Shown here: piece by piece, positions 19,486 through 29,236 of the stretch
Position numbering within the stretch: the first letter of the stretch is position 1
How the letters are laid out: every line of letters begins with the position of its first letter
Made by a program: the position numbers and the translations under genes
The notes under the pieces: model-generated
What the model was told of the DNA's origin: nothing
Databases searched by the model: none
Seen by the model: the letters and a program-made list of their open reading frames with translations, nothing else
DNA from: Rhodobacter sp. TJ_12
Lineage (GTDB): Bacteria > Pseudomonadota > Alphaproteobacteria > Rhodobacterales > Rhodobacteraceae
Length of the DNA stretch: 64,000 bases
NCBI RefSeq assembly: GCF_020023995.1
Contig: NZ_NRRD01000013.1
Location: 1 to 64,000, forward strand
Reading direction: 5' to 3'

Positions 19486-19517
19486 CGCCCTTGGTCCGGG
19501 CAAGCAGCCCGGACCTT

Positions 19518-20321
19518 TTAAAACAAGGCTTTACGCAACATATTCAGCGCGACAAGCGCCAAGAACCCAACAAAGACGGCCCGCAATTTCTTCGAATCAA
19601 GCTTGTGGGCGAGCGCCGCCCCCAAGGGCGCGGTGAGCAGCGTCATCACAATCACGATGCCAAAGGCGGGCAGGTTGATCGCCCCCACCGTATAGGGGGG
19701 CGCATCGGGTACGGGGGTGAACAAGAACGCCAGCGCCGAGGGCAGCGCGATGGTCGCGCCAAAGCCTGCCGAGGTGGCCACGGCACGGTGGATCGGCACG
19801 CCATGCAAAGTTAGCATCGGGGTTCCGATCGAGCCGCCGCCGATGCCCAACAAAACCGAGACAAAGCCCATCAGCGGCCCGAAGCTGAGCCGAAACCGGC
19901 ACCCCGGAAGCTGATCCGAAATCCGCCAATTGCTGTTGCCAAAGCCCATATAGGCGGCAATCGCCAACACCATGACGCCAAAGATGATTTGCAAGATATG
20001 TGTGGGCAGATGATCGACCACACCCACCCCCACCACGGCCCCCAGCGCAATCGGCGGGGCCCAATCGCGCAAGATCTGGAGATCGACCGCGCCGCGCCGG
20101 TGATGCGCCAAAACCGAGCGCACCGACGTGACAATGATTGTGGCAAGCGAGGTCGCCAGACAGACCTGCATCAGGTTGTCGCCACCATAGCCCATGCCCT
20201 CGAACAGGTAATAAAACGCGGGCACCAGCACGATGCCGCCGCCAACCCCCAACAGCCCCGCCATCAGCCCGGCAAAGGCGCCGACCGCAATCAGCACCAG
20301 CCCCAGAAACGCAAGCGTCAT
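19518..20321 (-). CDS. Sulfite exporter TauE/SafE family membrane protein
   Basis: 267 residues, seven to eight hydrophobic helices. Each half begins with a Gly-rich helix, GLMAGLLGVGGGIVLVPAFYYLF and GFVSVLLGIGGGSIGTPML, the inverted-repeat pattern of the TauE/SafE (DUF81) family. Members export sulfite, sulfoacetate or related organosulfur anions. No sulfur-metabolism gene is beside it, so the substrate is open. Confidence 0.9.
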   Translation of the reverse strand: MTLAFLGLVLIAVGAFAGLMAGLLGVGGGIVLVPAFYYLFEGMGYGGDNLMQVCLATSLATIIVTSVRSVLAHHRRGAVDLQILRDWAPPIALGAVVGVGVVDHLPTHILQIIFGVMVLAIAAYMGFGNSNWRISDQLPGCRFRLSFGPLMGFVSVLLGIGGGSIGTPMLTLHGVPIHRAVATSAGFGATIALPSALAFLFTPVPDAPPYTVGAINLPAFGIVIVMTLLTAPLGAALAHKLDSKKLRAVFVGFLALVALNMLRKALF

Positions 20322-20375
20322 TCCGGTTCCCCCCCAATTGCGCGCCGCCGGCCTCCTCCGGGCCAGCGCAAAGCG

Positions 20376-21374
20376 CTATGGCGCGCGGGTCACTTCTGCC
20401 AGTGCAAGGTCATAAAGTGCAAGCCCCGCACCGTCGCGGGTGGCCCCTTCGGACAAAACCCGCCGCCAGCCGCGCGCGCCGGGACGGCCATGGAACAGCC
20501 CCAACATATGCCGCGTGATCTGGTGCAACCGCCCGCCGCGCGCCAAATGGTCCGCGATATAAGGTTTCATCTCTTCGGCCACGTCAAAAGGCGAGCGCGG
20601 CGCGCCCTGCCCCCAAAGCGCGGCATCGGCCCCGCCCAAAACCGCCATCGGCTCGCCATAGGCGGCGCGGCCCACCATCACCCCATCCATGCCTGCGGCC
20701 AGATGTTCTTGCACCTGCGCCAAATTGGCGACCCCGCCATTCAGGCTCAGGTGCAGATGCGGGAATTCTTGTTTCATCGCGTGCACAAGCGGGTAATCAA
20801 GCGGCGGGATTTCTCGGTTTTCCTTGGGGCTAAGCCCTTGCAACCACGCCTTGCGGGCATGCAGCGTGAAGCGCGTCACACCGGCGGCGGAGACAGTGCG
20901 CAAAAACGCGGGCAGCACCTCTGCGGCGATCTGGTCATCCACCGCGATGCGGCATTTCACCGTGACCTCAACCGGAGAGGCCTTGATCATTTGTTCCACG
21001 CAACGCGCCACCAGATCGGGGGTTTTCATCAAAACCGCCCCAAAGGCGCCCGATTGCACACGATCCGACGGGCAGCCGACATTGAGGTTGATCTCATCAT
21101 AGCCCCAATCGGCGGCGATCCGCGTCGCCTCGCCCAATTCCGCCGGGTCCGAGCCCCCCAGTTGTAGCGCCACAGGATGTTCTTCGGGGCTATAATCCAA
21201 AAGCTGTGCGCGCTTGCCATGGATCACCGCCGGGGCCGTGACCATTTCGGTATAAAGCAGCGCCTGACGCGAGATGGTGCGGTGAAACATTCGGCAATGC
21301 CGATCTGTCCAATCCATCATCGGCGCCACCGACAGAAGCGCGGGCGATTTATCGTCCAATCTCAAATTCTTCAC
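20376..21374 (-). CDS. dusA: tRNA-dihydrouridine(20/20a) synthase DusA
   Basis: 332 residues. FMN barrel start SVAPMMDWTDRHCRMFHR, catalytic Cys101 in NLNVGCPSDRVQSGAFGA, and DGVMVGRAAYGEP. The MDWTDRH motif and length distinguish DusA from DusB, so the window carries two dihydrouridine synthases with different tRNA sites. It lies after a structured, gene-free stretch (21375-21690). Confidence 0.95.
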   Translation of the reverse strand: MKNLRLDDKSPALLSVAPMMDWTDRHCRMFHRTISRQALLYTEMVTAPAVIHGKRAQLLDYSPEEHPVALQLGGSDPAELGEATRIAADWGYDEINLNVGCPSDRVQSGAFGAVLMKTPDLVARCVEQMIKASPVEVTVKCRIAVDDQIAAEVLPAFLRTVSAAGVTRFTLHARKAWLQGLSPKENREIPPLDYPLVHAMKQEFPHLHLSLNGGVANLAQVQEHLAAGMDGVMVGRAAYGEPMAVLGGADAALWGQGAPRSPFDVAEEMKPYIADHLARGGRLHQITRHMLGLFHGRPGARGWRRVLSEGATRDGAGLALYDLALAEVTRAP

Positions 21375-21430
21375 CCCGCATCGCGCGCATGTTGCGTGGC
21401 GCCGACTTCTTGTGATTTGCCTTGAACTGA

Positions 21431-21550
21431 TGCCGGTTTCGACGGCTTTCGCAACCAGCCGATACCGGCACAGACCCGCGATGACGGCACCGTTTCACGC
21501 GGCCCTTTTGCCTGCATCGGGCGAAAGGATCAAGTCCGGACAAAAGGGCC
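21431..21550. ncRNA. Candidate structured RNA upstream of dusA
   Basis: The 474-base gap 21375-21848 contains no convincing gene but two strong fold elements. The first is TGCCGGT (21431-21437) with ACCGGCA (21464-21470), enclosing CGGCT / AGCCG (21443-21447 and 21457-21461). The second is a perfect 10-base inverted repeat GGCCCTTTTG (21501-21510) and CAAAAGGGCC (21541-21550). The transcribed strand is unknown; on the minus strand it would be the dusA leader or a separate small RNA. Confidence 0.35.
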
Positions 21551-21690
21551 ACGGTCCTTGAAACCGCTGTCAGGGAAAAGCGATGTCAGGTCGAAAAACC
21601 CCGCCCGCGCCGCTATTTCGCGGGCCGCGGTATTCCCTGTCAAGCACCGTTCTTGAGCGCCTTGCGGGCCGACTCTCTCCGACCCCACGC

Positions 21691-21715
21691 AAAAAGCGGC
21701 GGTTTCACCCGCCGC
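21691..21715 (-). terminator. Terminator of the exported-protein gene at 21849-22181
   Basis: On the minus strand a perfect 7-base stem GCGGCGG / CCGCCGC with a 6-base loop is followed by TTTTT. It lies 134 bases after the stop of the upstream gene, and separates it from dusA. Confidence 0.8.
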
Positions 21716-21848
21716 CCTGTTGCAGTATTTCCCATTGCCCCCGGTTCAGGTGCAAAGCGCTGCGCCTTGCTCACTTTCCCCATGGCGCCAAGCCTTGCGG
21801 ATTTTGGCGCCTTGGAAACCGCGACACGGCCTCAGACCTTGTTGCGGA

Positions 21849-22181
21849 TCATGACCCGCCGCCCGTGGTGGACGAGGTGGTGCCGGTGGCATTCCCGCCG
21901 CCGCCGCCGCCGCCGGCCAATGCGGCCACACCGGCCACGGTCCCCGCCAAAAGCGGCGCAAGGAAGACGATGTTGGTCGCTTGCCCCACCGGCAGTTGCC
22001 CGCCCGGCAACGGCACGATCGGACCACAGGTTCCATCGTCCTTTTTGACGGTGTTGGGATCATCGCATTCGCATTGGTTGTCCTTGAGCGACTGGCCCTT
22101 GGGACATTGATTGACTTCGGCAAAAGCCGGCGCGCTGCCCAGAGCGAGCGCAAGGGTTATGGAGATAACGGCGCGTTTCAT
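21849..22181 (-). CDS. Exported cysteine- and glycine-rich small protein, unknown function
   Basis: 110 residues. A signal peptide (1-21, ending SAPAFA) is followed by a short region with four cysteines (Cys26, 37, 39, 52; CPKGQSLKDNQCEC), then a hydrophobic segment IVFLAPLLAGTVAGVAALAG and a tail of seven glycines and Thr/Ser. The spacing of cysteines suggests disulfide bonds in the periplasm; the hydrophobic part could anchor it. No family recognised. The dedicated terminator downstream supports expression. Confidence 0.7.
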   Translation of the reverse strand: MKRAVISITLALALGSAPAFAEVNQCPKGQSLKDNQCECDDPNTVKKDDGTCGPIVPLPGGQLPVGQATNIVFLAPLLAGTVAGVAALAGGGGGGGNATGTTSSTTGGGS

Positions 22182-22550
22182 GGCAAACTCACATCAATTA
22201 AGAGGGGGTCTGACCCGCTTTTATCACGCTTGGGGGCATTTTCACAGTGCTTTGTCAGCCCCAATGCCCCCCGGCGGCCCCCAGGCCCGCGCGACCGGTC
22301 CGATGACAGGAAAACGTGCACTATCTGCCCGTTTTGCACGTCTGACGTGCAGCGCCTGTCTCGGACGGGGCCAAATTGGCGCGGCGCGCCGATCCCCTCA
22401 AATCTAGGAAAAACTGTCCCTTTTCCCCCGCCCCCGCACCGGCCCGACGTAAACCTTTCTTAAGTCCGCCCTGCTGTAGTGGCGCTTGATGGTGCTGGTG
22501 GAGCGCCGTCGCGTCACGTTTCGGCGTGACCGATACTGGGGTGAAAATAC
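22182..22550. other. Gene-free divergent promoter region
   Basis: 369 bases between two divergent genes for exported proteins. No reading frame with codon bias was found. A hairpin GTCACG-TTTCGG-CGTGAC lies about 20 bases before the plus-strand start at 22551. Promoters for both sides must be here, but no clear -35/-10 pair was assigned. Confidence 0.6.
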
Positions 22551-23057
22551 ATGAAACTTATCTTCGCACGCCTTCGGGCGCAGCGGTTACGTCCGCTTGT
22601 CCTTGCCGTTTCCCTAGCGACCGCGCTGGGGACACCGCAGGTTATCTTTGCAACGAAGGCCAGCGCGCAAGCCGTGCCGGTGGCCTATGGCGCGAAACGG
22701 ATCACCGTGCGCGGCGATTTGGGGGGCGATGTGGGCCGACGCGCCAACAAGATCCAAGCGATGGCGGCGGCGGGTCAAGCGGTGGCGATTCAAGGCGCGT
22801 GCTATTCGGCCTGCACGATGTATCTGGGCCTGCCCGGCAGCTGCGTGAACCGCAATGCCCGGCTTGGGTTTCACCGGCCCAGCTTCTATGGCGCCGCGCT
22901 GCCGCCCGAAAAGTTTGAATTCTGGTCGCAAGTGATCGCGGCGCATTATCCGGCGCCGCTGCGCCGCTGGTATATGCGCGAAGGCCGCTACAGCGTCGGG
23001 CCGCAAATCATCTCGGGCCAGCAGCTCATCAATATGGGCGTGCCCGAATGCAGCTAA
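22551..23057 (+). CDS. Periplasmic ClpP/crotonase-fold-like protein (COG3904-like)
   Basis: 168 residues. A long basic N terminus and hydrophobic core ([11 protein letters not shown]) with ASAQA near residue 40 indicate export. The core [19 protein letters not shown] is followed by [13 protein letters not shown], which resembles predicted periplasmic ClpP-like proteins in which the Ser of SACT (Ser86) and a following His (His108) form the active site. Cys84, Cys88, Cys97 and Cys167 may form disulfides. The family call is from pattern only; proteolysis is not shown. Confidence 0.7.
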   Translation: MKLIFARLRAQRLRPLVLAVSLATALGTPQVIFATKASAQAVPVAYGAKRITVRGDLGGDVGRRANKIQAMAAAGQAVAIQGACYSACTMYLGLPGSCVNRNARLGFHRPSFYGAALPPEKFEFWSQVIAAHYPAPLRRWYMREGRYSVGPQIISGQQLINMGVPECS

Positions 23058-23087
23058 CAGGGCGGCGTCATCTGACCTTGGGGAAGA

Positions 23088-23164
<77 letters not shown>

Positions 23165-23261
23165 TTCGTGCGCGGTTGATAGCTTGAAATTTCGGGGCCT
23201 GCAACCGCTCTTGCGCCCCGAAATGATCATTTCCGGCGCGGCTTTCGCACCGATCTCCGGC

Positions 23262-24482
23262 CTAGCCCAGAAGATCGTGGCACAGCTCCAGCGCCGAGGC
23301 GAGCGCATCGACCTCGGCCCGGGTGTTGTAAAGCCCGAACGAGGCGCGCGCCGTGGCCGACAGCCCCAGATGCTGCATCAGCGGCATGGCGCAATGGCTG
23401 CCCGCGCGCACGGCGACCCCGCGCTGATCCAAAATCGTTGAAATATCATGGGCATGGGCCGCACCTTCCAGCGTGAAGGAAAAGATCGCCCCCTTCTGCG
23501 CCGCCTGCCCCTGCACCTGCAGCCAGTTGAGGCCCAGAAGCTTTTCCTCGGCATAGGCGCGCAGATCGGCCTCGTGCCGGGCGACATTCTCCATCCCCAG
23601 ATCCATCAGGTAATCCAGCGCCACGCCCAGCCCGATCTGCTGCACAATGCCCGGCGTGCCCGCCTCAAACCGCATCGGCGGTTTGGCATAGGTGACGGTG
23701 TCGCGCGTGACCGTGTCGATCATATCGCCGCCGCCCAAGAAGGGGCGCATTTCTTCCATCCGGTCGCGCTTGATATAGATCGCGCCCGAGCCGCTGGGCC
23801 CGTAAAGCTTGTGCCCGGTGATGGCGTAGAAATCACAACCAATATCGGCCACATTGACCGGGCCATGCACCGAACCTTGCGAACCATCGACCAAAACCGG
23901 CACGCCCTTTTCGCGCGCGCCGGTGCAGATGGTTTTCACATCCACCGCCGTGCCCAGAACGTTCGACATTTGCGTGATCGCCACCAGCTTCGTGCGCGGG
24001 CCAATCGCCTCCAGCACCTTTTCAGCGGGCAGGCTGCCATCGGGCTCGATCTCGACCCATTTCAGCACCACGCCTTGGCGTTCGCGCAAAAAATGCCACG
24101 GCACGATATTGGCATGGTGTTCCATGATCGACAGCACGATCTCATCGCCCGGTTGCAGGCGCGGCGCGGCCCAAGCGTAAGAGACAAGGTTGATCCCCTC
24201 GGTCGAGCCTGTGGTGAAAACGATCTCGTCCTCATCGGGCACGTTCAAAAACCGCGCCACCTTGCCCCGCACCGCCTCATAGGCCTCGGTCGAGATGTTG
24301 GACAGCGTGTGCAAACCCCGGTGCACATTGGCATAATCTTCGCGATAGAGCTTATCCATCGCCTCGATCACGCAAAGCGGCTTTTGCGCCGAGGCCCCAT
24401 TGTCGAGATAGACCAGCGGTTTTCCATGCACCTGCCGCGACAGGATCGGGAAATCGGCGCGGATCTTTTCGACATCATACAT
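23262..24482 (-). CDS. sufS: Cysteine desulfurase SufS
   Basis: 406 residues from ATG 24482 (MYDVEKIRADFP). PLP-binding Lys225 in FYAITGHKLYGPSGSG and active-site Cys364 in RAGSHCAMPLMQ, the same number as in E. coli SufS. It takes sulfur from cysteine for Fe-S assembly. It is the last gene of the iscR-suf cluster; no sufE or sufA follows, because tRNA-Arg comes next. Confidence 0.96.
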   Translation of the reverse strand: MYDVEKIRADFPILSRQVHGKPLVYLDNGASAQKPLCVIEAMDKLYREDYANVHRGLHTLSNISTEAYEAVRGKVARFLNVPDEDEIVFTTGSTEGINLVSYAWAAPRLQPGDEIVLSIMEHHANIVPWHFLRERQGVVLKWVEIEPDGSLPAEKVLEAIGPRTKLVAITQMSNVLGTAVDVKTICTGAREKGVPVLVDGSQGSVHGPVNVADIGCDFYAITGHKLYGPSGSGAIYIKRDRMEEMRPFLGGGDMIDTVTRDTVTYAKPPMRFEAGTPGIVQQIGLGVALDYLMDLGMENVARHEADLRAYAEEKLLGLNWLQVQGQAAQKGAIFSFTLEGAAHAHDISTILDQRGVAVRAGSHCAMPLMQHLGLSATARASFGLYNTRAEVDALASALELCHDLLG

Positions 24483-24493
24483 CGGCGGACCTT

Positions 24494-25084
24494 TCAGCTT
24501 TCGGCCATGAACGGCGGGGCAATGCCCAAGGCAAGGAAGAGCGAGCCCAGCATCATGGCCGAGCCAAACAACACCGCCAGCACCCCGACCGATGTCCACA
24601 TCAGGCTTTCAAACCCGTGTAGCGCGGCGGTGAACTGCACCAGCAGCCAGATCATCAACACAAACAGCGTCAGCGTCATCAAAACGCCGATCAGAGGGAA
24701 GATCGTCATCACGACGATCTGGACAAGTTGCGCGCCGACCATGATCGCCTGGATCCAGACCACCAGCGCAAAGGCCCCGGCAAAATCGCCCTTGCCGCCG
24801 ACCTGCCGGCCAAAGACCGCCATCGCCGCAGCCGCATAGATCATCAGCGCGCCTTGAATGAGCCCCAGCCGCACCGGCGAGGCGCTGGGGCCCAGATCGA
24901 CCCCGGTGACAAGCGAAAACAGCAATTCGCCAAAAGTGCCAAGCGCCGCGCCTGCGGTGACCACCGCGGCCAGCGCCAGCCAGCGCGCCTTGGCGCTATC
25001 AAGCAACGCAATCACACGCCGCGCCGCCTCGGGCGGGTCGGTCAGGCTTTGCCGCACCAATGACAGATACAGCGCAAGGCTCAT
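24494..25084 (-). CDS. YIP1-family membrane protein within the suf operon (second)
   Basis: 196 residues, five hydrophobic segments after a soluble N terminus with SLTDPPEAARRVIALL. The layout matches the YIP1 family of membrane proteins. It overlaps the preceding YIP1 gene by four bases and ends 11 bases before sufS, so it is co-transcribed with Fe-S genes. Its role there is unknown. Confidence 0.75.
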   Translation of the reverse strand: MSLALYLSLVRQSLTDPPEAARRVIALLDSAKARWLALAAVVTAGAALGTFGELLFSLVTGVDLGPSASPVRLGLIQGALMIYAAAAMAVFGRQVGGKGDFAGAFALVVWIQAIMVGAQLVQIVVMTIFPLIGVLMTLTLFVLMIWLLVQFTAALHGFESLMWTSVGVLAVLFGSAMMLGSLFLALGIAPPFMAES

Positions 25085-25584
25085 GTCTGGGCCTCGGCGC
25101 CAAGCGGTTCGAACTGGGTGACCTTAAGCCCCGCCCCCCAAAACACCATGAAGACGACAAAGACGATGCCGCCGATCACATTGGCCTGAAGGCCCGGCCC
25201 GATCATCCCCATCACCAGCCCTTGCAACAGCATCAAGGGCGACACGGCCAAAAGCGCCCAAAACAGCGCCAGCCGCCCGCCGTAGCCATCGCCCCGCCCG
25301 CCGGCAAGCCGCAAGCCCTGCGTGACCAGCCAAGCCAGGAGGTAGATGAAGGGCGTCACGGCGGCCAAAGCCATCGCCGTGCCCAACAGCAACCCGGGCA
25401 TCGGCAGATCGGGGTTTTCGAATTGTTCGCGCGCAAGGCGCGGCCATTGCGCGGTGAAGATCACCACCATCGCCGCGAACAAAAGCGTGAACAGACGCGG
25501 TTCAGACCGCGCCCGTCCCAAATGTTGCCGCACCACCTTGCGGGGGCTGCGGTAGCTGCGCCAGATATCGTCAATGGCGGCCAT
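25081..25584 (-). CDS. YIP1-family membrane protein within the suf operon (first)
   Basis: 167 residues from ATG 25584 (MAAIDDIWRSYRSPRKVVRQHL); a start 13 codons upstream lies in the sufD end and is rejected. Four to five hydrophobic segments (LFTLLFAAMVVIFTA, TPFIYLLAWLVTQG, VIGGIVFVVFMVFWG). It resembles the next gene in topology and may be a paralog. It begins 10 bases after sufD. Confidence 0.72.
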   Translation of the reverse strand: MAAIDDIWRSYRSPRKVVRQHLGRARSEPRLFTLLFAAMVVIFTAQWPRLAREQFENPDLPMPGLLLGTAMALAAVTPFIYLLAWLVTQGLRLAGGRGDGYGGRLALFWALLAVSPLMLLQGLVMGMIGPGLQANVIGGIVFVVFMVFWGAGLKVTQFEPLGAEAQT

Positions 25585-25594
25585 GCGGCGCTCC

Positions 25595-26857
25595 TTAACG
25601 GTGCCGCGCCAGCCAGTCTTCAAGCCGCGCGACGATTTCCTCTTTCAGCGCCTCATCCTCGATCTCGTCGATCGCATCGGCCAAGAAGCTTAGCACCAAC
25701 AGGCCCTTGGCTTCCTCTTCCGGCACGCCGCGCGAGCGCAGGTAAAACAGCGCCGTGTCGTCGATGGCCCCGGTCGTGGAGCCATGCGAGCATTTCACGT
25801 CATCGGCATAAATCTCGAGTTCGGGCTTGGCAAGGAACTGGCTGTCGTCATCCAAAAGCAACGACTGGCTGATTTGATAACCATCGGTCTTTTGCGCGCC
25901 GGGTTTGACCCAGATCTTGCCCTGAAACGTGCCCAAGGCCCCGTTTTTCAGCACTTTCTTGAACACCTGACGGCTTTCGCCGCGCAGGCCCGCATGCGTC
26001 ACAAAGACCGTATCATCATGGTGAAAAGGTCCATCCTTGCCATCGCCAAGCGCCGCGCCCGCGATATGGGCCACCGCATCGTCGCCCAGAATGTCGATAT
26101 AGGCCTCGTTCCGCGTCAGCTTGCCATTCACCGTGAGGGTGAAGCTTTTGAACAAAGCCTCTTCGGCGACGCGGGCAAAAATATGCGTCACGGCCCGGCG
26201 GTCTTGCTCGGCGCCCTGCACGCGAATGTGGTGGAAACGCGCGCCCTTGGCGACATCCACTTCCATCGCCTTGTTGAACCGCGCCCCGGCGGGGCCGGTT
26301 TCCAAAACGGTCAGCTCCGCGCCTTCTTCAAGCTTGATCAGGTGATGCAAGATCGGATCGGAAGCCTCTGATTTATGGACATAAACCAGATTAATCGCCT
26401 TTTCCGCCTGCGCCGTGACGCGGATCAAAAGCCCATCGGTCGCCTGCGCGGTGTTCAACGCGCCAAAGGGGCGCTTCACCGGGGTTTGGCCCGCCTCTTC
26501 CAGCGTGCCGTAAAGCCCCGTGGCCCACGCCGGTTCTTCCAGCGCCAGACGCGCAATCTCGACCCCCGCCATCGCCAGATCGTCCGAGGCATCGGCATCG
26601 AAAACGCCATCGACGAAAACCACCTTAAGGCTATTCACCTCGGCAAAAAGCGGCGCCTCTGCCGGTTCCGGGGCCGCCGGGGCGACCTCGGGCGTGTTCA
26701 GCGCGGCCGGATCGGTCCAGCGCCAATATTCGTCGCGCCGACCGGGCAGACCCATCGCCGACAGCCGCTCTGCCGCAGCGGCCCGCGCCACGCCGAAACC
26801 CGGCCCCGGGGCTTGCGCGGACAGCCGCGCCGTGACTGCTTCGCTCGCCGCCATCAC
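25595..26857 (-). CDS. sufD: Fe-S cluster assembly protein SufD
   Basis: 420 residues. Right-handed beta-helix protein of the SufBD family; the conserved C-terminal region DDVKCSHGSTTGAIDD and LFYLRSRGVPEEEAKGLL is present. Forms the SufBC2D scaffold complex with SufB and SufC. The start overlaps the sufC stop by four bases. Confidence 0.95.
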   Translation of the reverse strand: MMAASEAVTARLSAQAPGPGFGVARAAAAERLSAMGLPGRRDEYWRWTDPAALNTPEVAPAAPEPAEAPLFAEVNSLKVVFVDGVFDADASDDLAMAGVEIARLALEEPAWATGLYGTLEEAGQTPVKRPFGALNTAQATDGLLIRVTAQAEKAINLVYVHKSEASDPILHHLIKLEEGAELTVLETGPAGARFNKAMEVDVAKGARFHHIRVQGAEQDRRAVTHIFARVAEEALFKSFTLTVNGKLTRNEAYIDILGDDAVAHIAGAALGDGKDGPFHHDDTVFVTHAGLRGESRQVFKKVLKNGALGTFQGKIWVKPGAQKTDGYQISQSLLLDDDSQFLAKPELEIYADDVKCSHGSTTGAIDDTALFYLRSRGVPEEEAKGLLVLSFLADAIDEIEDEALKEEIVARLEDWLARHR

Positions 26858-27624
26858 TTCGCCTCCGTCAGCCCGTGCGCCGCGAGGATATCGGCATAGC
26901 CGTTCTTCTCGACTTCCAGCGCCAGCTCCGGCCCGCCGGTTTGCAAGATGCGGCCATCGGCCATGATATGCACGACATCGGGTTTGATGTGATCGAGCAA
27001 CCGTTGATAGTGGGTGATCACCAAGAAAGACCGGTCAGGCGAGCGCAGCGCGTTCACGCCATCCGACACCAGTCGCATTGCATCGACATCAAGCCCAGAG
27101 TCGGTTTCATCCAAGATGCACATCTTGGGTTCCAGCATCGCCATTTGCAGGATCTCGTTGCGCTTTTTCTCGCCGCCCGAAAAGCCCACATTGACCGGAC
27201 GCTTAAGCATCTCGGCATCGATTTTCAGCGCCTTGGCTTTTTCCCGCACCAGCTTGAGGAATTCGCCCGCCGACAGTTCGTCTTCGCCGCGCACTTTGCG
27301 CTGTGCATTAAGCGCGGTGCGCAAAAACGTCATGTTGCCCACGCCCGGAATTTCCACCGGATATTGGAATGCCAAGAACAGCCCCGCCGCCGCGCGCGCC
27401 TCTGGGTCGAGGTCCAGCAATTCCTGCCCTTGCAAGGTGGCCGAGCCCTCGGTGACCTCATAGCCGTCGCGGCCCGAAAGCACATAGCTCATGGTGGATT
27501 TGCCAGAGCCGTTCGGCCCCATGATCGCATGCACCTTGCCCGTTTCGACCGTCAGGTTCATCCCCTTCAGGATCACCTTGTCTTCATCTTCAAGTTTGAC
27601 GTGCAGGTTTTTGATTTCAAGCAT
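26854..27624 (-). CDS. sufC: Fe-S cluster assembly ATPase SufC
   Basis: 256 residues, a soluble ABC ATPase with Walker A GPNGSGKSTMSYVL, signature FSGGEKKRNEILQ and Walker B KMCILDETDSGLDVDA. It drives conformational change in SufBC2D during cluster assembly. It sits 69 bases after sufB. Confidence 0.97.
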   Translation of the reverse strand: MLEIKNLHVKLEDEDKVILKGMNLTVETGKVHAIMGPNGSGKSTMSYVLSGRDGYEVTEGSATLQGQELLDLDPEARAAAGLFLAFQYPVEIPGVGNMTFLRTALNAQRKVRGEDELSAGEFLKLVREKAKALKIDAEMLKRPVNVGFSGGEKKRNEILQMAMLEPKMCILDETDSGLDVDAMRLVSDGVNALRSPDRSFLVITHYQRLLDHIKPDVVHIMADGRILQTGGPELALEVEKNGYADILAAHGLTEAK

Positions 27625-27693
27625 GTTTTTGTCCTTGGGGTCAGCGGTGCGCAGGCCGCGCGCAGGAAAGAGATAGGTTCAAGGTGGCGGGCA

Positions 27694-29211
27694 TCAGCCC
27701 ACCGACCCTTCAAGCGAAATGGCCACAAGCGATTGGGCTTCCATGGCAAATTCCATCGGCAGCGCTTGCAAAACGTCGCGGCAGAAGCCGTTCACAACCA
27801 GCGCCACCGCCTCTTCTTCGCCCACGCCACGCGCGCGGCAGTAGAAGAGTTGATCATCATCGACCTTGGAGGTGGTGGCCTCGTGCTCGACGCGCGAGGA
27901 GTTATTCTTCACCTCGATATAGGGCACGGTATGGGCGCCGCATTTATCGCCAATCAGCAAGCTGTCGCATTGCGTATAGTTGCGCGAGTTTTTGGCGCGC
28001 GGGTGCATCGAGACAAGACCACGATAGGTGTTTTGCGCTTGGCCCGCCGAGATGCCCTTGGACACAATCCGCGAGCGGGTGTTTTTGCCCAGATGCACCA
28101 TCTTGGTGCCGGTATCGGCTTGCTGGTAGTTGTTGGCGATCGCGATCGAATAAAACTCGCCCGAGGTGTCATCGCCGCGCAAAATGCACGACGGATATTT
28201 CCAGGTGATCGCCGAGCCGGTTTCCACCTGCGTCCACATCACCTTGGCGCGCGGCTCACGGCAATCGGCGCGTTTGGTGACGAAGTTGTAGATCCCGCCC
28301 TTGCCTTCCTCGTCGCCGGGGAACCAGTTTTGCACCGTGGAATATTTCACCTCGGCATCTTCCAAGATGACAATTTCCACCACGGCGGCATGAAGCTGCG
28401 CGGTGTCGCGCTTCGGCGCAGTGCAGCCTTCCAGGTAGCTGACATAGGCGCCCTTGTCGCAAACAATCAGCGTGCGCTCAAACTGGCCGGTGTTTTCAGC
28501 ATTGATGCGGAAATAGGTGGACAGTTCCATCGGGCAGCGGGTGCCCGGCGGCACGTAAACGAAAGACCCATCCGAGAAGCAGGCGCTGTTGAGCGTGGCA
28601 AAGTAGTTGTCGGTTTGCGGCACCACCGAGCCAAGGTATTTCTTGACCAGTTCCGGGTGATCCTTGATCGCTTCCGAGATCGAGCAAAAGATCACGCCCG
28701 CCTCGGCCAGCTTTTCCTTGAAGGTCGTGCCAACCGAGACGCTATCAAACACCGCATCCACGGCGACCTGACGTTCTTCAAGGTTGATATTCTCGGCCCC
28801 TTCAACGCCGGCAAGGATCATCTGTTCCTTGAGCGGAATGCCAAGCTTTTCATAGGTGGCCAGAAGCTTGGGGTCCACCTCGTCCAGCGACTTGGGCTTT
28901 TCCACCATGCTTTTGGGGCGCGCATAGTAATACAGGTCTTGGTAGTCGATCTTCGGCAGATCCAGCAAAGCCCAATCGGGCTCTTTCATCTCGACCCAGC
29001 GGTGATAGGCCTGAAGACGCCATTCCAGCATCCATTCGGGCTCATCGTTCTTCTTGGAAATCAGCCGCACGATCTCTTCGGAAATGCCCTTGGGGGCATA
29101 TTCCATTTCGATCTCGGTCTCCCACCCATATTTGTAAGAGCCCATGTTCTGGACGGTTTCGACCGTTTCGCGGTCCACGCCCTCGCGGATGTCCGTTTCC
29201 TGCGTCGCCAT
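27694..29211 (-). CDS. sufB: Fe-S cluster assembly protein SufB
   Basis: 505 residues from ATG 29211 ([11 protein letters not shown]); a longer frame would overlap the iscS-like gene. Typical SufB segments: [38 protein letters not shown], and near the C terminus [19 protein letters not shown] and [19 protein letters not shown]. Scaffold on which the nascent cluster is built. It begins 25 bases after the iscS-like stop. Confidence 0.96.
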   Translation of the reverse strand: MATQETDIREGVDRETVETVQNMGSYKYGWETEIEMEYAPKGISEEIVRLISKKNDEPEWMLEWRLQAYHRWVEMKEPDWALLDLPKIDYQDLYYYARPKSMVEKPKSLDEVDPKLLATYEKLGIPLKEQMILAGVEGAENINLEERQVAVDAVFDSVSVGTTFKEKLAEAGVIFCSISEAIKDHPELVKKYLGSVVPQTDNYFATLNSACFSDGSFVYVPPGTRCPMELSTYFRINAENTGQFERTLIVCDKGAYVSYLEGCTAPKRDTAQLHAAVVEIVILEDAEVKYSTVQNWFPGDEEGKGGIYNFVTKRADCREPRAKVMWTQVETGSAITWKYPSCILRGDDTSGEFYSIAIANNYQQADTGTKMVHLGKNTRSRIVSKGISAGQAQNTYRGLVSMHPRAKNSRNYTQCDSLLIGDKCGAHTVPYIEVKNNSSRVEHEATTSKVDDDQLFYCRARGVGEEEAVALVVNGFCRDVLQALPMEFAMEAQSLVAISLEGSVG

Positions 29212-29236
29212 CGTTCCCTCTCCGCGTTTGTCCGCG

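Noticed and set aside
21421-21560. tmRNA (ssrA)-like start, because GGTTTCGACGG resembles the conserved tmRNA word
   Set aside because: No tag reading frame ending in an Ala-Ala stop and no tRNA-like 3' half was found on either side.
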